From assembly GCA_902576785.1 (NCBI GenBank), contig CACGWC010000011.1:1-32408 (forward strand): a stretch of DNA of 32,408 nt, in the 5' to 3' direction. Shown piece by piece: positions 9,297-16,504 of this stretch. A model generated the notes under the pieces. It was not told the origin of the DNA. It saw only the letters and a list, made by a program, of their open reading frames with translations, and ran no database searches. Every line of letters begins with the position of its first letter. Position 1 is the stretch's first letter. Source of the stretch: an uncultured Pelagibacteraceae bacterium. GTDB lineage: Bacteria > Pseudomonadota > Alphaproteobacteria > Pelagibacterales > Pelagibacteraceae. A program made the translations under genes and the position numbers.

Positions 9297-9424
9297 TGAG
9301 AAAAGAAAATTTACCCACAAAAATTTGCCCTGTATGTAAGAGACCTTTTACTTGGAGAAAAAAATGGAAATTAAGCTGGGATAAAGTGAAATATTGTTCT
9401 AAGAAATGTTCAAAAAATAACTAA
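9296..9424 (+). CDS. DUF2256 small zinc-ribbon protein
   Basis: A 42-residue gene starts with GTG at 9296-9298, the G being the last base of the photolyase stop codon (taGTG). The product reads LPTKICPVCKRPFTWRKKW near residues 6-24, then WDKVKYCSKKC near 28-38. The CxxC (11, 14) plus CxxxC (34, 38) arrangement and the RPFxWRKKW core define DUF2256. The protein probably binds one zinc ion; its function is unknown. DUF2256 genes are commonly next to FeS-BCP-type photolyases, and the overlap here indicates tight co-translation. Its stop abuts the convergent 76-residue gene with no gap. Confidence 0.9.
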   Translation: MRKENLPTKICPVCKRPFTWRKKWKLSWDKVKYCSKKCSKNN

Positions 9425-9655
9425 TTAACAACAAGAGCAGCTTTTCTTTTTCTCTGGTTTTTTTTCCTCAATCACTTCTTCCTTAGCAGCTGATTGTTCA
9501 AGAATTTTTGCTGCTTCAGCTTCTTTCTCTTTTAATATTTTACTTTCAATGTACTCATAAAGGGAGTTGAAACCCAATTTTGAAGCTTTCTTTTCTTCGT
9601 AATTCCTTCTGCCTTTAAGATTTTCAATAAATTCAAGAACTTGAGGGTTATTCAT
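9425..9655 (-). CDS. Unknown 76-residue helical protein with CSCC C-terminus
   Basis: I do not recognise a named family. Residues 1-40 look like an alpha-helical module (PQVLEFIENLKGRRNYEEKKASKLGF then SLYEYIESKIL). Residues 41-65 are Glu/Ala/Lys-rich and probably helical or coiled. The end is a Lys-rich stretch followed by CSCC, all the protein's cysteines being in the last four residues. No signal peptide is seen, so it is likely cytoplasmic. The Cys cluster could bind metal or be redox-active; this is inference. It lies between two photolyase-type genes and stops exactly where DUF2256 stops. Translation is supported by biased composition and by tight packing with neighbours. Confidence 0.7.
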   Translation of the reverse strand: MNNPQVLEFIENLKGRRNYEEKKASKLGFNSLYEYIESKILKEKEAEAAKILEQSAAKEEVIEEKKPEKKKSCSCC

Positions 9656-9696
9656 ATTATTGTTATCTCATAATTTTGATAATTTACAATAGTTCT

Positions 9697-10839
9697 TTAA
9701 AAAAATTCTTTAATTATAGTTGGTATATACTTTTTGAAATTAAAAAAACCTTTATTGCAATATTTCCAAGAACTTCGGTCTAAATTACGATAAAGAAATT
9801 TTATATTATTTATTCCTTGAGAAGTTAAAAAATCTAAGTTTTCTCCAACACAAGGATATAAAAAATAACTATTCTCAATTGTTTTAAGCTTACCAATATC
9901 AATAATTTCACAATCCAAAGATTTTTCATCCAACCTTCTTTTTTGATCCTGAATTAAATTAGTCTTAAATTTCAATGTTTTTTCACTAAGTTTAATATTT
10001 CTACTGTCGTTTTTATTATTTACTAAATAAATCTTTTTAAATTTATGGTCTTTGAAATCAGTGAACTCAAAAGAAAGATTATTTTCAAAAATAATTAAAT
10101 TTTGCTGATCCAAATTTACTGGATTACTAAAATCCTTTAAGACAGCCTTGTATATTTTCTCGCTAACTTTAGGAGGTGCATTTTCGTTTAAATTAATGTT
10201 ATTAAATCTGTTATTAGTAAATTTTTTTATATTCCATTCACTTGCCAAATAATGCTTACCTTGTGTTTGTATTCCTGCAACCCATCTCCATCCTAATGTA
10301 TTAGATGCTGCATCTCCATCATAGAGATGCTTCATAAAAAATTCAGCTCCTAATTGCCAAGGTAAATTTAAAGTAAAAATCCAGATACTGGCAAACCACA
10401 TTCTTGTATGATTATGAAGGTAATTAAATTCTTTTAATTCTTTAACCCATTCATTAAAACATTCTATATTTGTATTTCCATCAATGGCATTTAAGTAATC
10501 TTTATTATCTTTGTATTCTTCTCTTATAATTTTTAATTCTATTAGGTAATCTGTCCATACATTAGGTCTTAATTCTAACCATCCTTTCCAATAAGTACGC
10601 CACAAAACCTCCTGAATAAATTTTTCATTTTTAGAAAATGAAAATTTCTTTAAGGTTTTATCTATAACTTCTAACTCATTTAATATTCCATGAGATATAT
10701 ATGGAGAAATACAAGATATATTTGATCTTTTATCTGGACCAAAATCAAAATTTCTCAATCTTGAATATTCAGAAAGATTATTTTCAACAAAATTATCTAG
10801 TTTATTAGTGGCTTGCGCCCGACTTGGTTCAAAATTCAT
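9697..10839 (-). CDS. Photolyase-like FAD-binding protein with N-terminal FAD domain
   Basis: Residues 1-215 are a cryptochrome/photolyase FAD domain: RNFDFGPDKRSNIS (29-42), SPYISHGIL, QEVLWRTYWKGWLE (76-89), HNHTRMWFASIW (142-153), DGDAASNTLGWRWVAG (174-189) and the following ASEW. The usual N-terminal alpha/beta antenna domain is absent before it. Instead residues about 245-380 form an alpha/beta-looking region with LIIFENNLSFE, KKIYLVNN, FKTNLIQDQKRRL and GFFNFKKYIP, which may be the antenna-type domain in permuted position. DNA repair or light sensing is likely; the lesion is unknown. It is transcribed towards the DUF2256/photolyase pair and follows argG after 6 bases. Confidence 0.85.
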   Translation of the reverse strand: MNFEPSRAQATNKLDNFVENNLSEYSRLRNFDFGPDKRSNISCISPYISHGILNELEVIDKTLKKFSFSKNEKFIQEVLWRTYWKGWLELRPNVWTDYLIELKIIREEYKDNKDYLNAIDGNTNIECFNEWVKELKEFNYLHNHTRMWFASIWIFTLNLPWQLGAEFFMKHLYDGDAASNTLGWRWVAGIQTQGKHYLASEWNIKKFTNNRFNNINLNENAPPKVSEKIYKAVLKDFSNPVNLDQQNLIIFENNLSFEFTDFKDHKFKKIYLVNNKNDSRNIKLSEKTLKFKTNLIQDQKRRLDEKSLDCEIIDIGKLKTIENSYFLYPCVGENLDFLTSQGINNIKFLYRNLDRSSWKYCNKGFFNFKKYIPTIIKEFF

Positions 10840-10845
10840 GATATT

Positions 10846-12024
10846 TTATTTTAATTTTTTCTTGTGAAAATTAATAAATCTTTCAACATTTGATTTATTA
10901 AAAGTTTTATTTTCCTCAAATGAAACTTTTTTCATAGAGTAAGCTGAACTTTTAGTTATTCTTGAATGAATAATAACATTCCCTTTATATAACCTCAATT
11001 TAACTGATCCATTTACTTTACTTCTCTTAAGATCTACAATTCTTTGTAATTTAAATCTCTCTTTAGAAAACCAATATCCATTGTAAATCAGTTCCGCATA
11101 TCTAGGCATAATTTTTTCTTTCTTGTGCATTGTATCTTTATCAAGTGTAACAGACTCTATAGCCCTATGAGCGTGCATTAATAAAGTTCCGCCTGGTGTT
11201 TCGTATACACCTCTTGATTTTATACCGATAAATCTATTTTCTACTAGATCAACTCTTCCAACAGCATTTTTTCCAGCTATGTCGTTTAATTTTCCAAGCA
11301 ATTTAGATGGAGATAAATTTTTCCCATTCACTGAAATCGGATCTCCACTTTTAAAGTCTATTTTTACAATTGAAGATTTATTAGGAGCTTTTTCTGGAGA
11401 TACCGTTCTTTGAAAGATAAAGTCAGGTGCAGAGTTTTTTGGATTTTCTAACAACTTTCCTTCTGTTGATGTATGAAAAATATTATCGTCTACTGAAAAA
11501 GGTGGCGCTCCTTTCTTGTCTTTAGGTATTTCAATTTTATTTTTTTTTGCATAATTAATTAGATCTGATCTAGATTTCAGCTTCCAAATTCTCCAAGGAG
11601 CAATAACTTTTATTTTAGGACCAAAATAATGATAACCTAACTCAAATCTTACTTGATCATTTCCTTTTCCTGTTGATCCATGAGACACAGCATAGGCCTT
11701 AAATTTTTTAGCAATTCTAATTTGATCTTTAGCTATTAAAGGTCTAGCAATTGAGGTTCCAAGCAAATAAACACCTTCATATATTGCATGGCCCCTAATC
11801 ATTGGATAAACATAATCTTTTACAAAAATATCTTTTAAATCTTGAATAATTATATTTTTTACTCCAAGTTTTTTTGCGTTTCTGAAAATTTTATTTCTAT
11901 CTATCTCTTGACCAATGTCTGCAGTATAACAAATTACTTCTGCTTCATAATTTTCTTGTAACCATTTTAATATAATTGATGTGTCCAAACCACCTGAATA
12001 AGCTAAAACAATTTTTTTTTTCAT
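10846..12024 (-). CDS. argG: Argininosuccinate synthase
   Basis: ArgG joins citrulline and aspartate with ATP in arginine synthesis (cytoplasm). The 392-residue length is near the usual 400. Visible signatures are the N-terminal pyrophosphatase loop AYSGGLDTS (8-16), EVICYTADIGQE, GTSIARPLIAK, the HGSTGKGNDQVRFE ATP/citrulline site, APWRIW, GRVDLVENRFIGIKSRGVYETPGG, and the YAELIYNGYWF segment. No defects are seen. The gene is the middle of a run of minus-strand genes with 6-7 base gaps, but its neighbours are not arginine genes, so co-transcription is probably a by-product of compaction. Confidence 0.97.
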   Translation of the reverse strand: MKKKIVLAYSGGLDTSIILKWLQENYEAEVICYTADIGQEIDRNKIFRNAKKLGVKNIIIQDLKDIFVKDYVYPMIRGHAIYEGVYLLGTSIARPLIAKDQIRIAKKFKAYAVSHGSTGKGNDQVRFELGYHYFGPKIKVIAPWRIWKLKSRSDLINYAKKNKIEIPKDKKGAPPFSVDDNIFHTSTEGKLLENPKNSAPDFIFQRTVSPEKAPNKSSIVKIDFKSGDPISVNGKNLSPSKLLGKLNDIAGKNAVGRVDLVENRFIGIKSRGVYETPGGTLLMHAHRAIESVTLDKDTMHKKEKIMPRYAELIYNGYWFSKERFKLQRIVDLKRSKVNGSVKLRLYKGNVIIHSRITKSSAYSMKKVSFEENKTFNKSNVERFINFHKKKLK

Positions 12025-12031
12025 TTTTAGA

Positions 12032-12682
12032 TTAGTTTCTCATATCAACGGAGGCATTTGCTGATACAATTATTCTATTTTTTTCACCTTTATACGGATT
12101 GGATCCATGCAATATAAAATTTGGCCATATGAGCATTTTACCTTCTACAGCTTTGAATGTTGCATTTCCACCAGAAGAATAAAATTTTCCACCAAAATCT
12201 TCAGGCGATCTCCTTTGATACGGTCGTAAAAAATAAGTTGACCCATTTTCGTTTGTGGCATCCTCGCCTATTTGGACATAGTAAACACAACACCAACTAC
12301 ATCTTCCATGATCATGAGGAAGAACTGAACCATTTGTATTATATTTTATAAACCAAGAATTATTAATTTTTACATCAAAATTCGGTTTTGGTTCTTTCAT
12401 TTCGGAAATAAATTTCTTGTTGGTACTATTTGACATCGCCAAAAAACATTTTGCAAAAAAACTAAATAATTTTGATAAACTTTCATTTTTTTCATGATGT
12501 AAGTCGTATTTACTTTCATAAAGATTAATATTTTCTTTATTTAGACCCTCTCTACCTTTAGGATTTTTTTTTTCATATTCTGAAAAAAAATTTATTAAGT
12601 CATCTTTAATTTCCTGATGTTCAGCGTTATAAAATTCTCCGATATATATTGGCCAAAGACTATAGATTTGATTCTTATTCAT
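12032..12682 (-). CDS. Putative 2-oxoglutarate/Fe(II) oxygenase (TIGR02466-like)
   Basis: The 216-residue protein ends in a double-stranded beta-helix-like region. NNSWFIKYNTNGSVLPHDHGRC (107-128) carries His123-Asp124-His125, followed by CCVYYVQIG, NGSTYFLRP, then GKMLIWPNFILHGSNPY with His192, and NRIIVSAN with Arg203. This layout (W-x-N-x8-H-x-H, YY motif, F-x-x-P, P-x-x-x-x-H, R-x-S-x-N) matches the TIGR02466 group of putative 2OG-Fe(II) oxygenases: His123 or 125 and His192 as iron ligands, Arg203 as 2-oxoglutarate anchor. The substrate is unknown. It precedes argG by 7 bases on the same strand. Confidence 0.75.
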   Translation of the reverse strand: MNKNQIYSLWPIYIGEFYNAEHQEIKDDLINFFSEYEKKNPKGREGLNKENINLYESKYDLHHEKNESLSKLFSFFAKCFLAMSNSTNKKFISEMKEPKPNFDVKINNSWFIKYNTNGSVLPHDHGRCSWCCVYYVQIGEDATNENGSTYFLRPYQRRSPEDFGGKFYSSGGNATFKAVEGKMLIWPNFILHGSNPYKGEKNRIIVSANASVDMRN

Positions 12683-12694
12683 TTTTTTAAAAAT

Positions 12695-13195
12695 TTAACT
12701 ACAACTTTTTTTTGCAGCGTTGTATGCTTTTGTGAAACCCATTAAAGAGTAGTGATCAATTGTTTGAGATCCAGATTTATTATATCCAGTAACCATCAAT
12801 CTTGAAGCTTTCTTCATTTTTTTTACTACTTTTTTTTCAATTTTATTGTTAGAAATCCATGCAAAGTTATCTTGAGCTATATCAAACTTATATTTTGTTT
12901 TACCAGAGGTAGCGGTGATAGAATTTTGAGAGTTATACTCATAGCCAGATGTTGTGCTAACTTCATCAGTTATTTTTTCAGATGGTCTGAATGTTACAAA
13001 TAATCTTGCATCTCTATCATTTTTTTTTGGAGATTGTAGTACAGGTTTAGATTGTGCAAAGCATACCTTGTTTCCATTATTAGTTACTGTAATTGCATCC
13101 CAATCTTTGAAAGTCCCAATTTTATTTAATTCATCTGAATAAGAAGTTGAGCTTAATAAAATAACAAAAATAATTGCTCTAAGAACTATGGACAT
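12695..13195 (-). CDS. Invasion-associated locus B (IalB)-like periplasmic protein
   Basis: The 166-residue protein has a signal peptide (about 1-20, RAIIFVILLSSTSYS). The mature domain starts with KIGTFKDWDAITV and has KVCFAQSKP (Cys43), LFVTFRPSEKITDEVS, a ASRLMVTGYNKSGSQTIDHYSLMGF segment and a C-terminal Cys165. The W-x-(A/V)-x3-x-C-(F/Y)-A pattern followed by D-x-Y-S-L-x-G-F is typical of the alphaproteobacterial IalB family, whose role outside Bartonella is unclear. The start overlaps the end of the aldo/keto reductase gene by 10 bases. Export to the periplasm and a Cys43-Cys165 disulfide are plausible inferences. Confidence 0.8.
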   Translation of the reverse strand: MSIVLRAIIFVILLSSTSYSDELNKIGTFKDWDAITVTNNGNKVCFAQSKPVLQSPKKNDRDARLFVTFRPSEKITDEVSTTSGYEYNSQNSITATSGKTKYKFDIAQDNFAWISNNKIEKKVVKKMKKASRLMVTGYNKSGSQTIDHYSLMGFTKAYNAAKKSCS

Positions 13196-14220
13196 GGGTT
13201 AGGATACTTTTTTTGAATTTCATTAATTTCATTAATTATTTCTTTATCAAGTTTCACTTTTACACTTTCTATGTTTGTTTTCAACTGCTCCATTGTTGTT
13301 GCACCAATAATAACGCTAGACATAAAATCCTGTATCTCACAAAATTTTATACACATTTGACTCATATCAATGTTGTACTTTTCACTAATATTAAAATATT
13401 CTTCAACAGCTTCGTTAGTATTTGGTTTTCGATATCTTGTCCAAAAATCCCAATCTCTTTCCATCCGAGATCCTTTTGGAAATTGCTTATTTCTATATTT
13501 GCCACTTAAAAAACCACTGGCTAAAGGAGAATAAGATAAGCAGCCAATATTTTCTCTTATAGACACTTCCGCTAATCCAACTTCATATGACCTATTCAAT
13601 AAACTGTAGGGATTTTGTATAGACATCATTCTTGGCAAGCTTTTATCCTTTGAGACTTTGAGATAATTCATAACACCCCAAGGAGTTTCATTAGATAAAC
13701 CTACATTTCTAATTTTACCTTGCTTAATATATTTTTGTAATTCAACCAACACGTCTTCGAATTTATTCCATTCATTTTCTTTATGCACATAACCCAGTCT
13801 TCCAAAATTGTTTACGTTTCTTTCTGGCCAGTGAAGCTGATATAAATCTATATAATCAGTTTTAAGTCTTTTAAGACTATCATGAAGTGCGGTTTCGAGA
13901 TTTTTCCCAACAAAACTATTTTCACCATCTCTAATATAATCTCTAGCAGGACCGCATACTTTAGTTGCAAGTATAACATCTTTTCTTTTTTTCGTTTTTT
14001 CAAACCAATTTCCAATGATCGTCTCTGTATGACCAAATGTTTCAGCTTTTGGAGGTACTGCATAAAGTTCTGCTGTATCCCAAAAATTAACACCGTTATC
14101 TAGTGAGAAATCCATTTGTTCAAAGGCTTCCTCTTGGCTATTTTGTTCACCCCAAGTCATGGTGCCGAGACAAATTGTGCTAATATCTATATCAGTTGTT
14201 CCTAATTTTTTATAATTCAT
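13186..14220 (-). CDS. Aldo/keto reductase, Tas-like
   Basis: This 344-residue (beta/alpha)8 NADPH-dependent reductase begins MNYKKLGTTDIDISTICLGTMTWG and has the catalytic tetrad: Asp48 and Tyr53 in FWDTAELYAVPP, Lys87 in LATKV, and His130 in YQLHWP. The AELYAVPP and QLHWPERN strings and the length match E. coli Tas closely (346 residues). It likely reduces small carbonyl compounds in the cytoplasm; the physiological substrate is unknown. It heads the minus-strand run 14220 to 9697 and is divergent from the BI-1 gene with 72 bases between starts. Confidence 0.92.
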   Translation of the reverse strand: MNYKKLGTTDIDISTICLGTMTWGEQNSQEEAFEQMDFSLDNGVNFWDTAELYAVPPKAETFGHTETIIGNWFEKTKKRKDVILATKVCGPARDYIRDGENSFVGKNLETALHDSLKRLKTDYIDLYQLHWPERNVNNFGRLGYVHKENEWNKFEDVLVELQKYIKQGKIRNVGLSNETPWGVMNYLKVSKDKSLPRMMSIQNPYSLLNRSYEVGLAEVSIRENIGCLSYSPLASGFLSGKYRNKQFPKGSRMERDWDFWTRYRKPNTNEAVEEYFNISEKYNIDMSQMCIKFCEIQDFMSSVIIGATTMEQLKTNIESVKVKLDKEIINEINEIQKKYPNPCP

Positions 14221-14292
14221 TAAATATTAAGTATTTATTACCTATATTTTGACTGCTTGAAAAATTTAAGATTTATTACTATATATTTAATC

Positions 14293-15051
14293 ATGGAATT
14301 CAATAGAGACAATATTTTAAATAGATCAACGACAGCAAAAAAAGCTGTTGTGATGGATGAAGGCCTTAGAGCCTACATGCTTAAAGTTTACAATTACATG
14401 GCAACTGGAGTTTTGCTAACGGGAATTATTGCATTGCTATCTTTTAAAATGTCAGTAGTTACAGATGCCAGTGGATCAATAGTTGCTCTAACTGAGTTCG
14501 GAAATGCAATTTATCTATCAGGATTGAAATGGGTGGTTATGTTAGCTCCTCTAGGAATTGTTTTTTATATGAGTTTTGGGATAAATAAAATGAGTTCTTC
14601 AAAAGCTCAAACTACTTTTTGGATTTTTGCAGCCTTAATGGGTTTATCACTATCATCAATTTTATTAGTTTACACAGGACTTAGTGTGACGAGAGTATTT
14701 TTCATATCTTCAGCAACATTTGGAGCAATGAGTATATATGGTTACACAACTAAAAGAGACCTCACAAAATTTGGATCATTCTTGATGATGGGTTTGATCG
14801 GTATTATAATCGCTTCTTTAGTAAATATTTTCTTAAAATCTTCAATGATGTACTTTGCTATTTCAATCATTGGAGTTCTTATATTTGTTGGATTAACTGC
14901 ATACGATACACAAAAAATTAAGAATATGTACGCAGCATCAGATTCAGGTGAAGTAATTGGCAAGAAAGCTGTTATGGGAGCTTTAACATTATATTTAGAT
15001 TTTATAAATTTATTTATAATGCTTTTAAGATTGTTTGGTCAAAGAAGATAA
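14293..15051 (+). CDS. Bax inhibitor-1 / YccA family membrane protein
   Basis: From the ATG at 14293 the protein has 252 residues; an ATG at 14257 would only add 12 unconserved residues. After a polar head (MEFNRDNILNRSTTAKKAVVMDEGLRAY in two parts) come seven hydrophobic segments, the first near 32-53 and the last near 225-247. The family-defining C-terminal block LTAYDTQKIK lies in the penultimate loop and GALTLYLDFINLF in the last helix. BI-1 proteins are inner-membrane and associated with calcium leak and quality control with FtsH. The stop faces the convergent DUF2794 stop across 7 bases. Confidence 0.92.
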   Translation: MEFNRDNILNRSTTAKKAVVMDEGLRAYMLKVYNYMATGVLLTGIIALLSFKMSVVTDASGSIVALTEFGNAIYLSGLKWVVMLAPLGIVFYMSFGINKMSSSKAQTTFWIFAALMGLSLSSILLVYTGLSVTRVFFISSATFGAMSIYGYTTKRDLTKFGSFLMMGLIGIIIASLVNIFLKSSMMYFAISIIGVLIFVGLTAYDTQKIKNMYAASDSGEVIGKKAVMGALTLYLDFINLFIMLLRLFGQRR

Positions 15052-15058
15052 TCAAAAA

Positions 15059-15394
15059 CTATAGCTTTTTCCAATTTGTTTTTTTTAGAAGTATTTCTAA
15101 ATCATAAGCATTATTTAAAATTTTACCATTTCTATCAGTTATTAAATATTTCAAATTCTTATTAGAAGGTTTAAAATTTTTACTAATGTTGTAGATAGCT
15201 TTTTCTGCTGCATTTTTAAAAATACTAAAACTTACTCTTTTACTTGATATTGAAAGGCCATAGTCTTTCCAAGATCCTTCAGATACCATTTTAGCATATA
15301 GGTCTAATATAATTTTAAGTTCTTTTTTTTCAAAAAAATACCTTTGGTTTTGTTCTTTATTTGAATTATTTATTACTAATTTTAAATTACTCAT
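15059..15394 (-). CDS. DUF2794 family protein
   Basis: The 111-residue soluble protein contains RYFFEKKELKIILDLYAKMV (19-38), EGSWKDYGLSI, VSFSIFKNAAEKAIYNISK and a C-terminal L-x-x-NAYDLEILLKK. The (R)-E-L-x-x-I-L-x-L-Y-x-x-M-V-x-x-G-x-W-x-D-Y pattern and the following F-S-(I/V)-F-(K/R) identify DUF2794, an alphaproteobacterial family of unknown function. Its start overlaps the end of the YciB-like gene by 8 bases, so the two are probably co-translated. Confidence 0.82.
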   Translation of the reverse strand: MSNLKLVINNSNKEQNQRYFFEKKELKIILDLYAKMVSEGSWKDYGLSISSKRVSFSIFKNAAEKAIYNISKNFKPSNKNLKYLITDRNGKILNNAYDLEILLKKTNWKKL

Positions 15395-15938
15395 TTAATT
15401 TGTGTTTATTAATCAACCCAACTTGTGATGCTGTAAAGATGAATGTAATTGGTAGCATTCCCCAAACTTTAAAGTTAACCCAAAATTCTTCTGTTTGAGT
15501 TCTCCAAACAATTTCATTTAATATAGCTAAAAAAATAAAAAAATAAGTCCATCTGTTATTCAAAATTTTCCAACCTTCGTCAGACATTGGCAGTGTTTTT
15601 CCAAGTATTAATTTTAAAACTGGTTCATTGGTGAAGTATTTTCCAAAGAATAAAGCTAAGGCAAATAAAATATTTATAATAGTGGGTTTCATATAAATAA
15701 AAATTGGATTATCAAAATAAATTGTTAAACCTCCAAATAGAGTAATTAAAATTCCTCCTAACAAAGGAACCATTGGAACTTTTTTTTCCAGTATCCAAAC
15801 CAAGAGAACAGAAATTATTGTTGCGACAATTAGAGGTGGTATTGCAACTTTTAAATTTTTATCACTGTTATAATAAAAGAAGAAAAAAATAGCTAAAGGC
15901 CCAACGTCTGTAATGAATTTTAGAAGTGATTTATTCAC
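15387..15938 (-). CDS. yciB: Inner membrane-spanning protein YciB / septation protein A
   Basis: The 183-residue protein has about five hydrophobic segments (10-25, 31-50, 55-75, 83-100, 130-175 as the last one or two). Its N-terminus KFITDVGPLAIFFFFYY matches the YciB/IspA family start (L-x-D-x-x-P-(L/I)-x-x-F-F). Other family blocks are GGLTIYFDNPIFIYMKPTIIN, LGKTLPMSDEGWKILNNRW, and NEIVWRTQTEEFWVNFKVWG. YciB is an inner-membrane protein implicated in envelope or septum synthesis. The downstream overlap with DUF2794 indicates an operon. Confidence 0.93.
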   Translation of the reverse strand: MNKSLLKFITDVGPLAIFFFFYYNSDKNLKVAIPPLIVATIISVLLVWILEKKVPMVPLLGGILITLFGGLTIYFDNPIFIYMKPTIINILFALALFFGKYFTNEPVLKLILGKTLPMSDEGWKILNNRWTYFFIFLAILNEIVWRTQTEEFWVNFKVWGMLPITFIFTASQVGLINKHKLNE

Positions 15939-15981
15939 TGCTACATATTAACAGATTAATAAAACATTTATATTTTTTTTA

Positions 15982-16011
15982 TTGATTTTTTTCATCAAAT
16001 ATCCATATTTA
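15982..16011 (+). promoter_or_regulatory. Candidate sigma70-type promoter for hspQ
   Basis: TTGATT at 15982-15987, an 18-base spacer and TATTTA at 16006-16011 resemble -35 and -10 boxes. The -10 ends 5 bases before the GTG start, so initiation would fall at or near the start codon, implying a leaderless transcript. AT-richness makes chance matches common. Confidence 0.35.
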
Positions 16012-16016
16012 ATATC

Positions 16017-16337
16017 GTGAGTACTCAAAAAGCTAAATTTTCAATTGGAGACGTTGTAAAACATAGACACTTCGATTTTAGAGGTGTGATTTACGATGTT
16101 GACTTTGAATTTAATAACTCAGAGGAGTGGTATCAATCGATCCCAAAAAATGTGAGACCTAGAAAGGATCAGCCATTTTATCATTTACTAGCAGAGAATG
16201 ACGAAATTACTTACGAGGCTTATGTGTCTGAGCAAAATCTATTATTTGATGACTCTGAAGAGCCTATAAAACACCCTCTAATTAATGAAATTTTTTCAGG
16301 TAAGCGTGGATCAAGCTACTTCAAGCCTTCAAATTAA
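16017..16337 (+). CDS. hspQ: Heat shock protein HspQ
   Basis: The 106-residue protein starts at GTG (16017). It has KFSIGDVVKHRHFDFRGVIYDVD (8-30), a F-x-x-x-x-E-W-Y segment, QPFYHLLAENDEITYEAYVSEQNL (57-80) and a C-terminal HPLINEIF block. The F-x-I-G-x-x-V-x-H-x-x-x-x-(Y/F)-x-G-V-(I/V)-x-D-(V/I)-D and P-(F/W)-Y-H-(L/V) patterns are those of HspQ (YccV/hemimethylated-DNA-binding family), which in enterobacteria acts as a specificity enhancer of Lon protease. It stands alone, with divergent yciB 78 bases away. Confidence 0.92.
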   Translation: MSTQKAKFSIGDVVKHRHFDFRGVIYDVDFEFNNSEEWYQSIPKNVRPRKDQPFYHLLAENDEITYEAYVSEQNLLFDDSEEPIKHPLINEIFSGKRGSSYFKPSN

Positions 16338-16405
16338 CTAAGAGCCAATATTTAAACACAATTGTCCCAAATCTCTGTCATATCTGTTTGTTATGAAATA
16401 TTTAA

Positions 16406-16459
16406 TTCTGATCAAGAGTACTGTTTTTCCTCTATCTCCCTCTGTATTCTTGGTCAGAA
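16406..16459 (+). ncRNA. Candidate structured RNA: 16-bp hairpin with polypyrimidine loop
   Basis: Bases 16406-16421 pair with 16444-16459 in an unbroken 16-bp stem, including U-G at 16412/16453 and G-U at 16418/16447. The two wobbles pair only in plus-strand RNA, since the minus strand would have A-C mismatches, so structure is likely to matter on plus-strand transcripts. The 22-base loop (16422-16443) is almost all pyrimidine and contains CCTCT and CCCTCT, which resemble an anti-Shine-Dalgarno sequence. No clear U-tract follows, so it is not a standard terminator. It lies in the 167-base gap between hspQ and ccmC, the largest gap in the window; the rest of the gap shows nothing I can name. 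It could be a small RNA, an hspQ 3' end or a ccmC leader element. Confidence 0.45.
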
Positions 16460-16490
16460 AATTTTGAACAATTTTAATCTAAAATTTATG

Positions 16491-16499
16491 TGTTATAAA
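16491..16499 (+). promoter_or_regulatory. Candidate extended -10 promoter for ccmC
   Basis: TGTTATAAA at 16491-16499 fits an extended -10 (TGn followed by TATAAA). It ends 5 bases before the ccmC ATG at 16505, so a leaderless transcript is predicted. No convincing -35 is seen. Confidence 0.35.
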
Positions 16500-16504
16500 A
16501 AATT

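Noticed and set aside
13848..14103. Overlapping frames on both strands inside the aldo/keto reductase
   Set aside because: They are shadows of a complete reductase with intact catalytic residues.
16338..16504. 6S RNA or tRNA in the hspQ-ccmC gap
   Set aside because: No cloverleaf or 6S-type closing stem with central bubble is visible; only the single 16-bp hairpin is clear.
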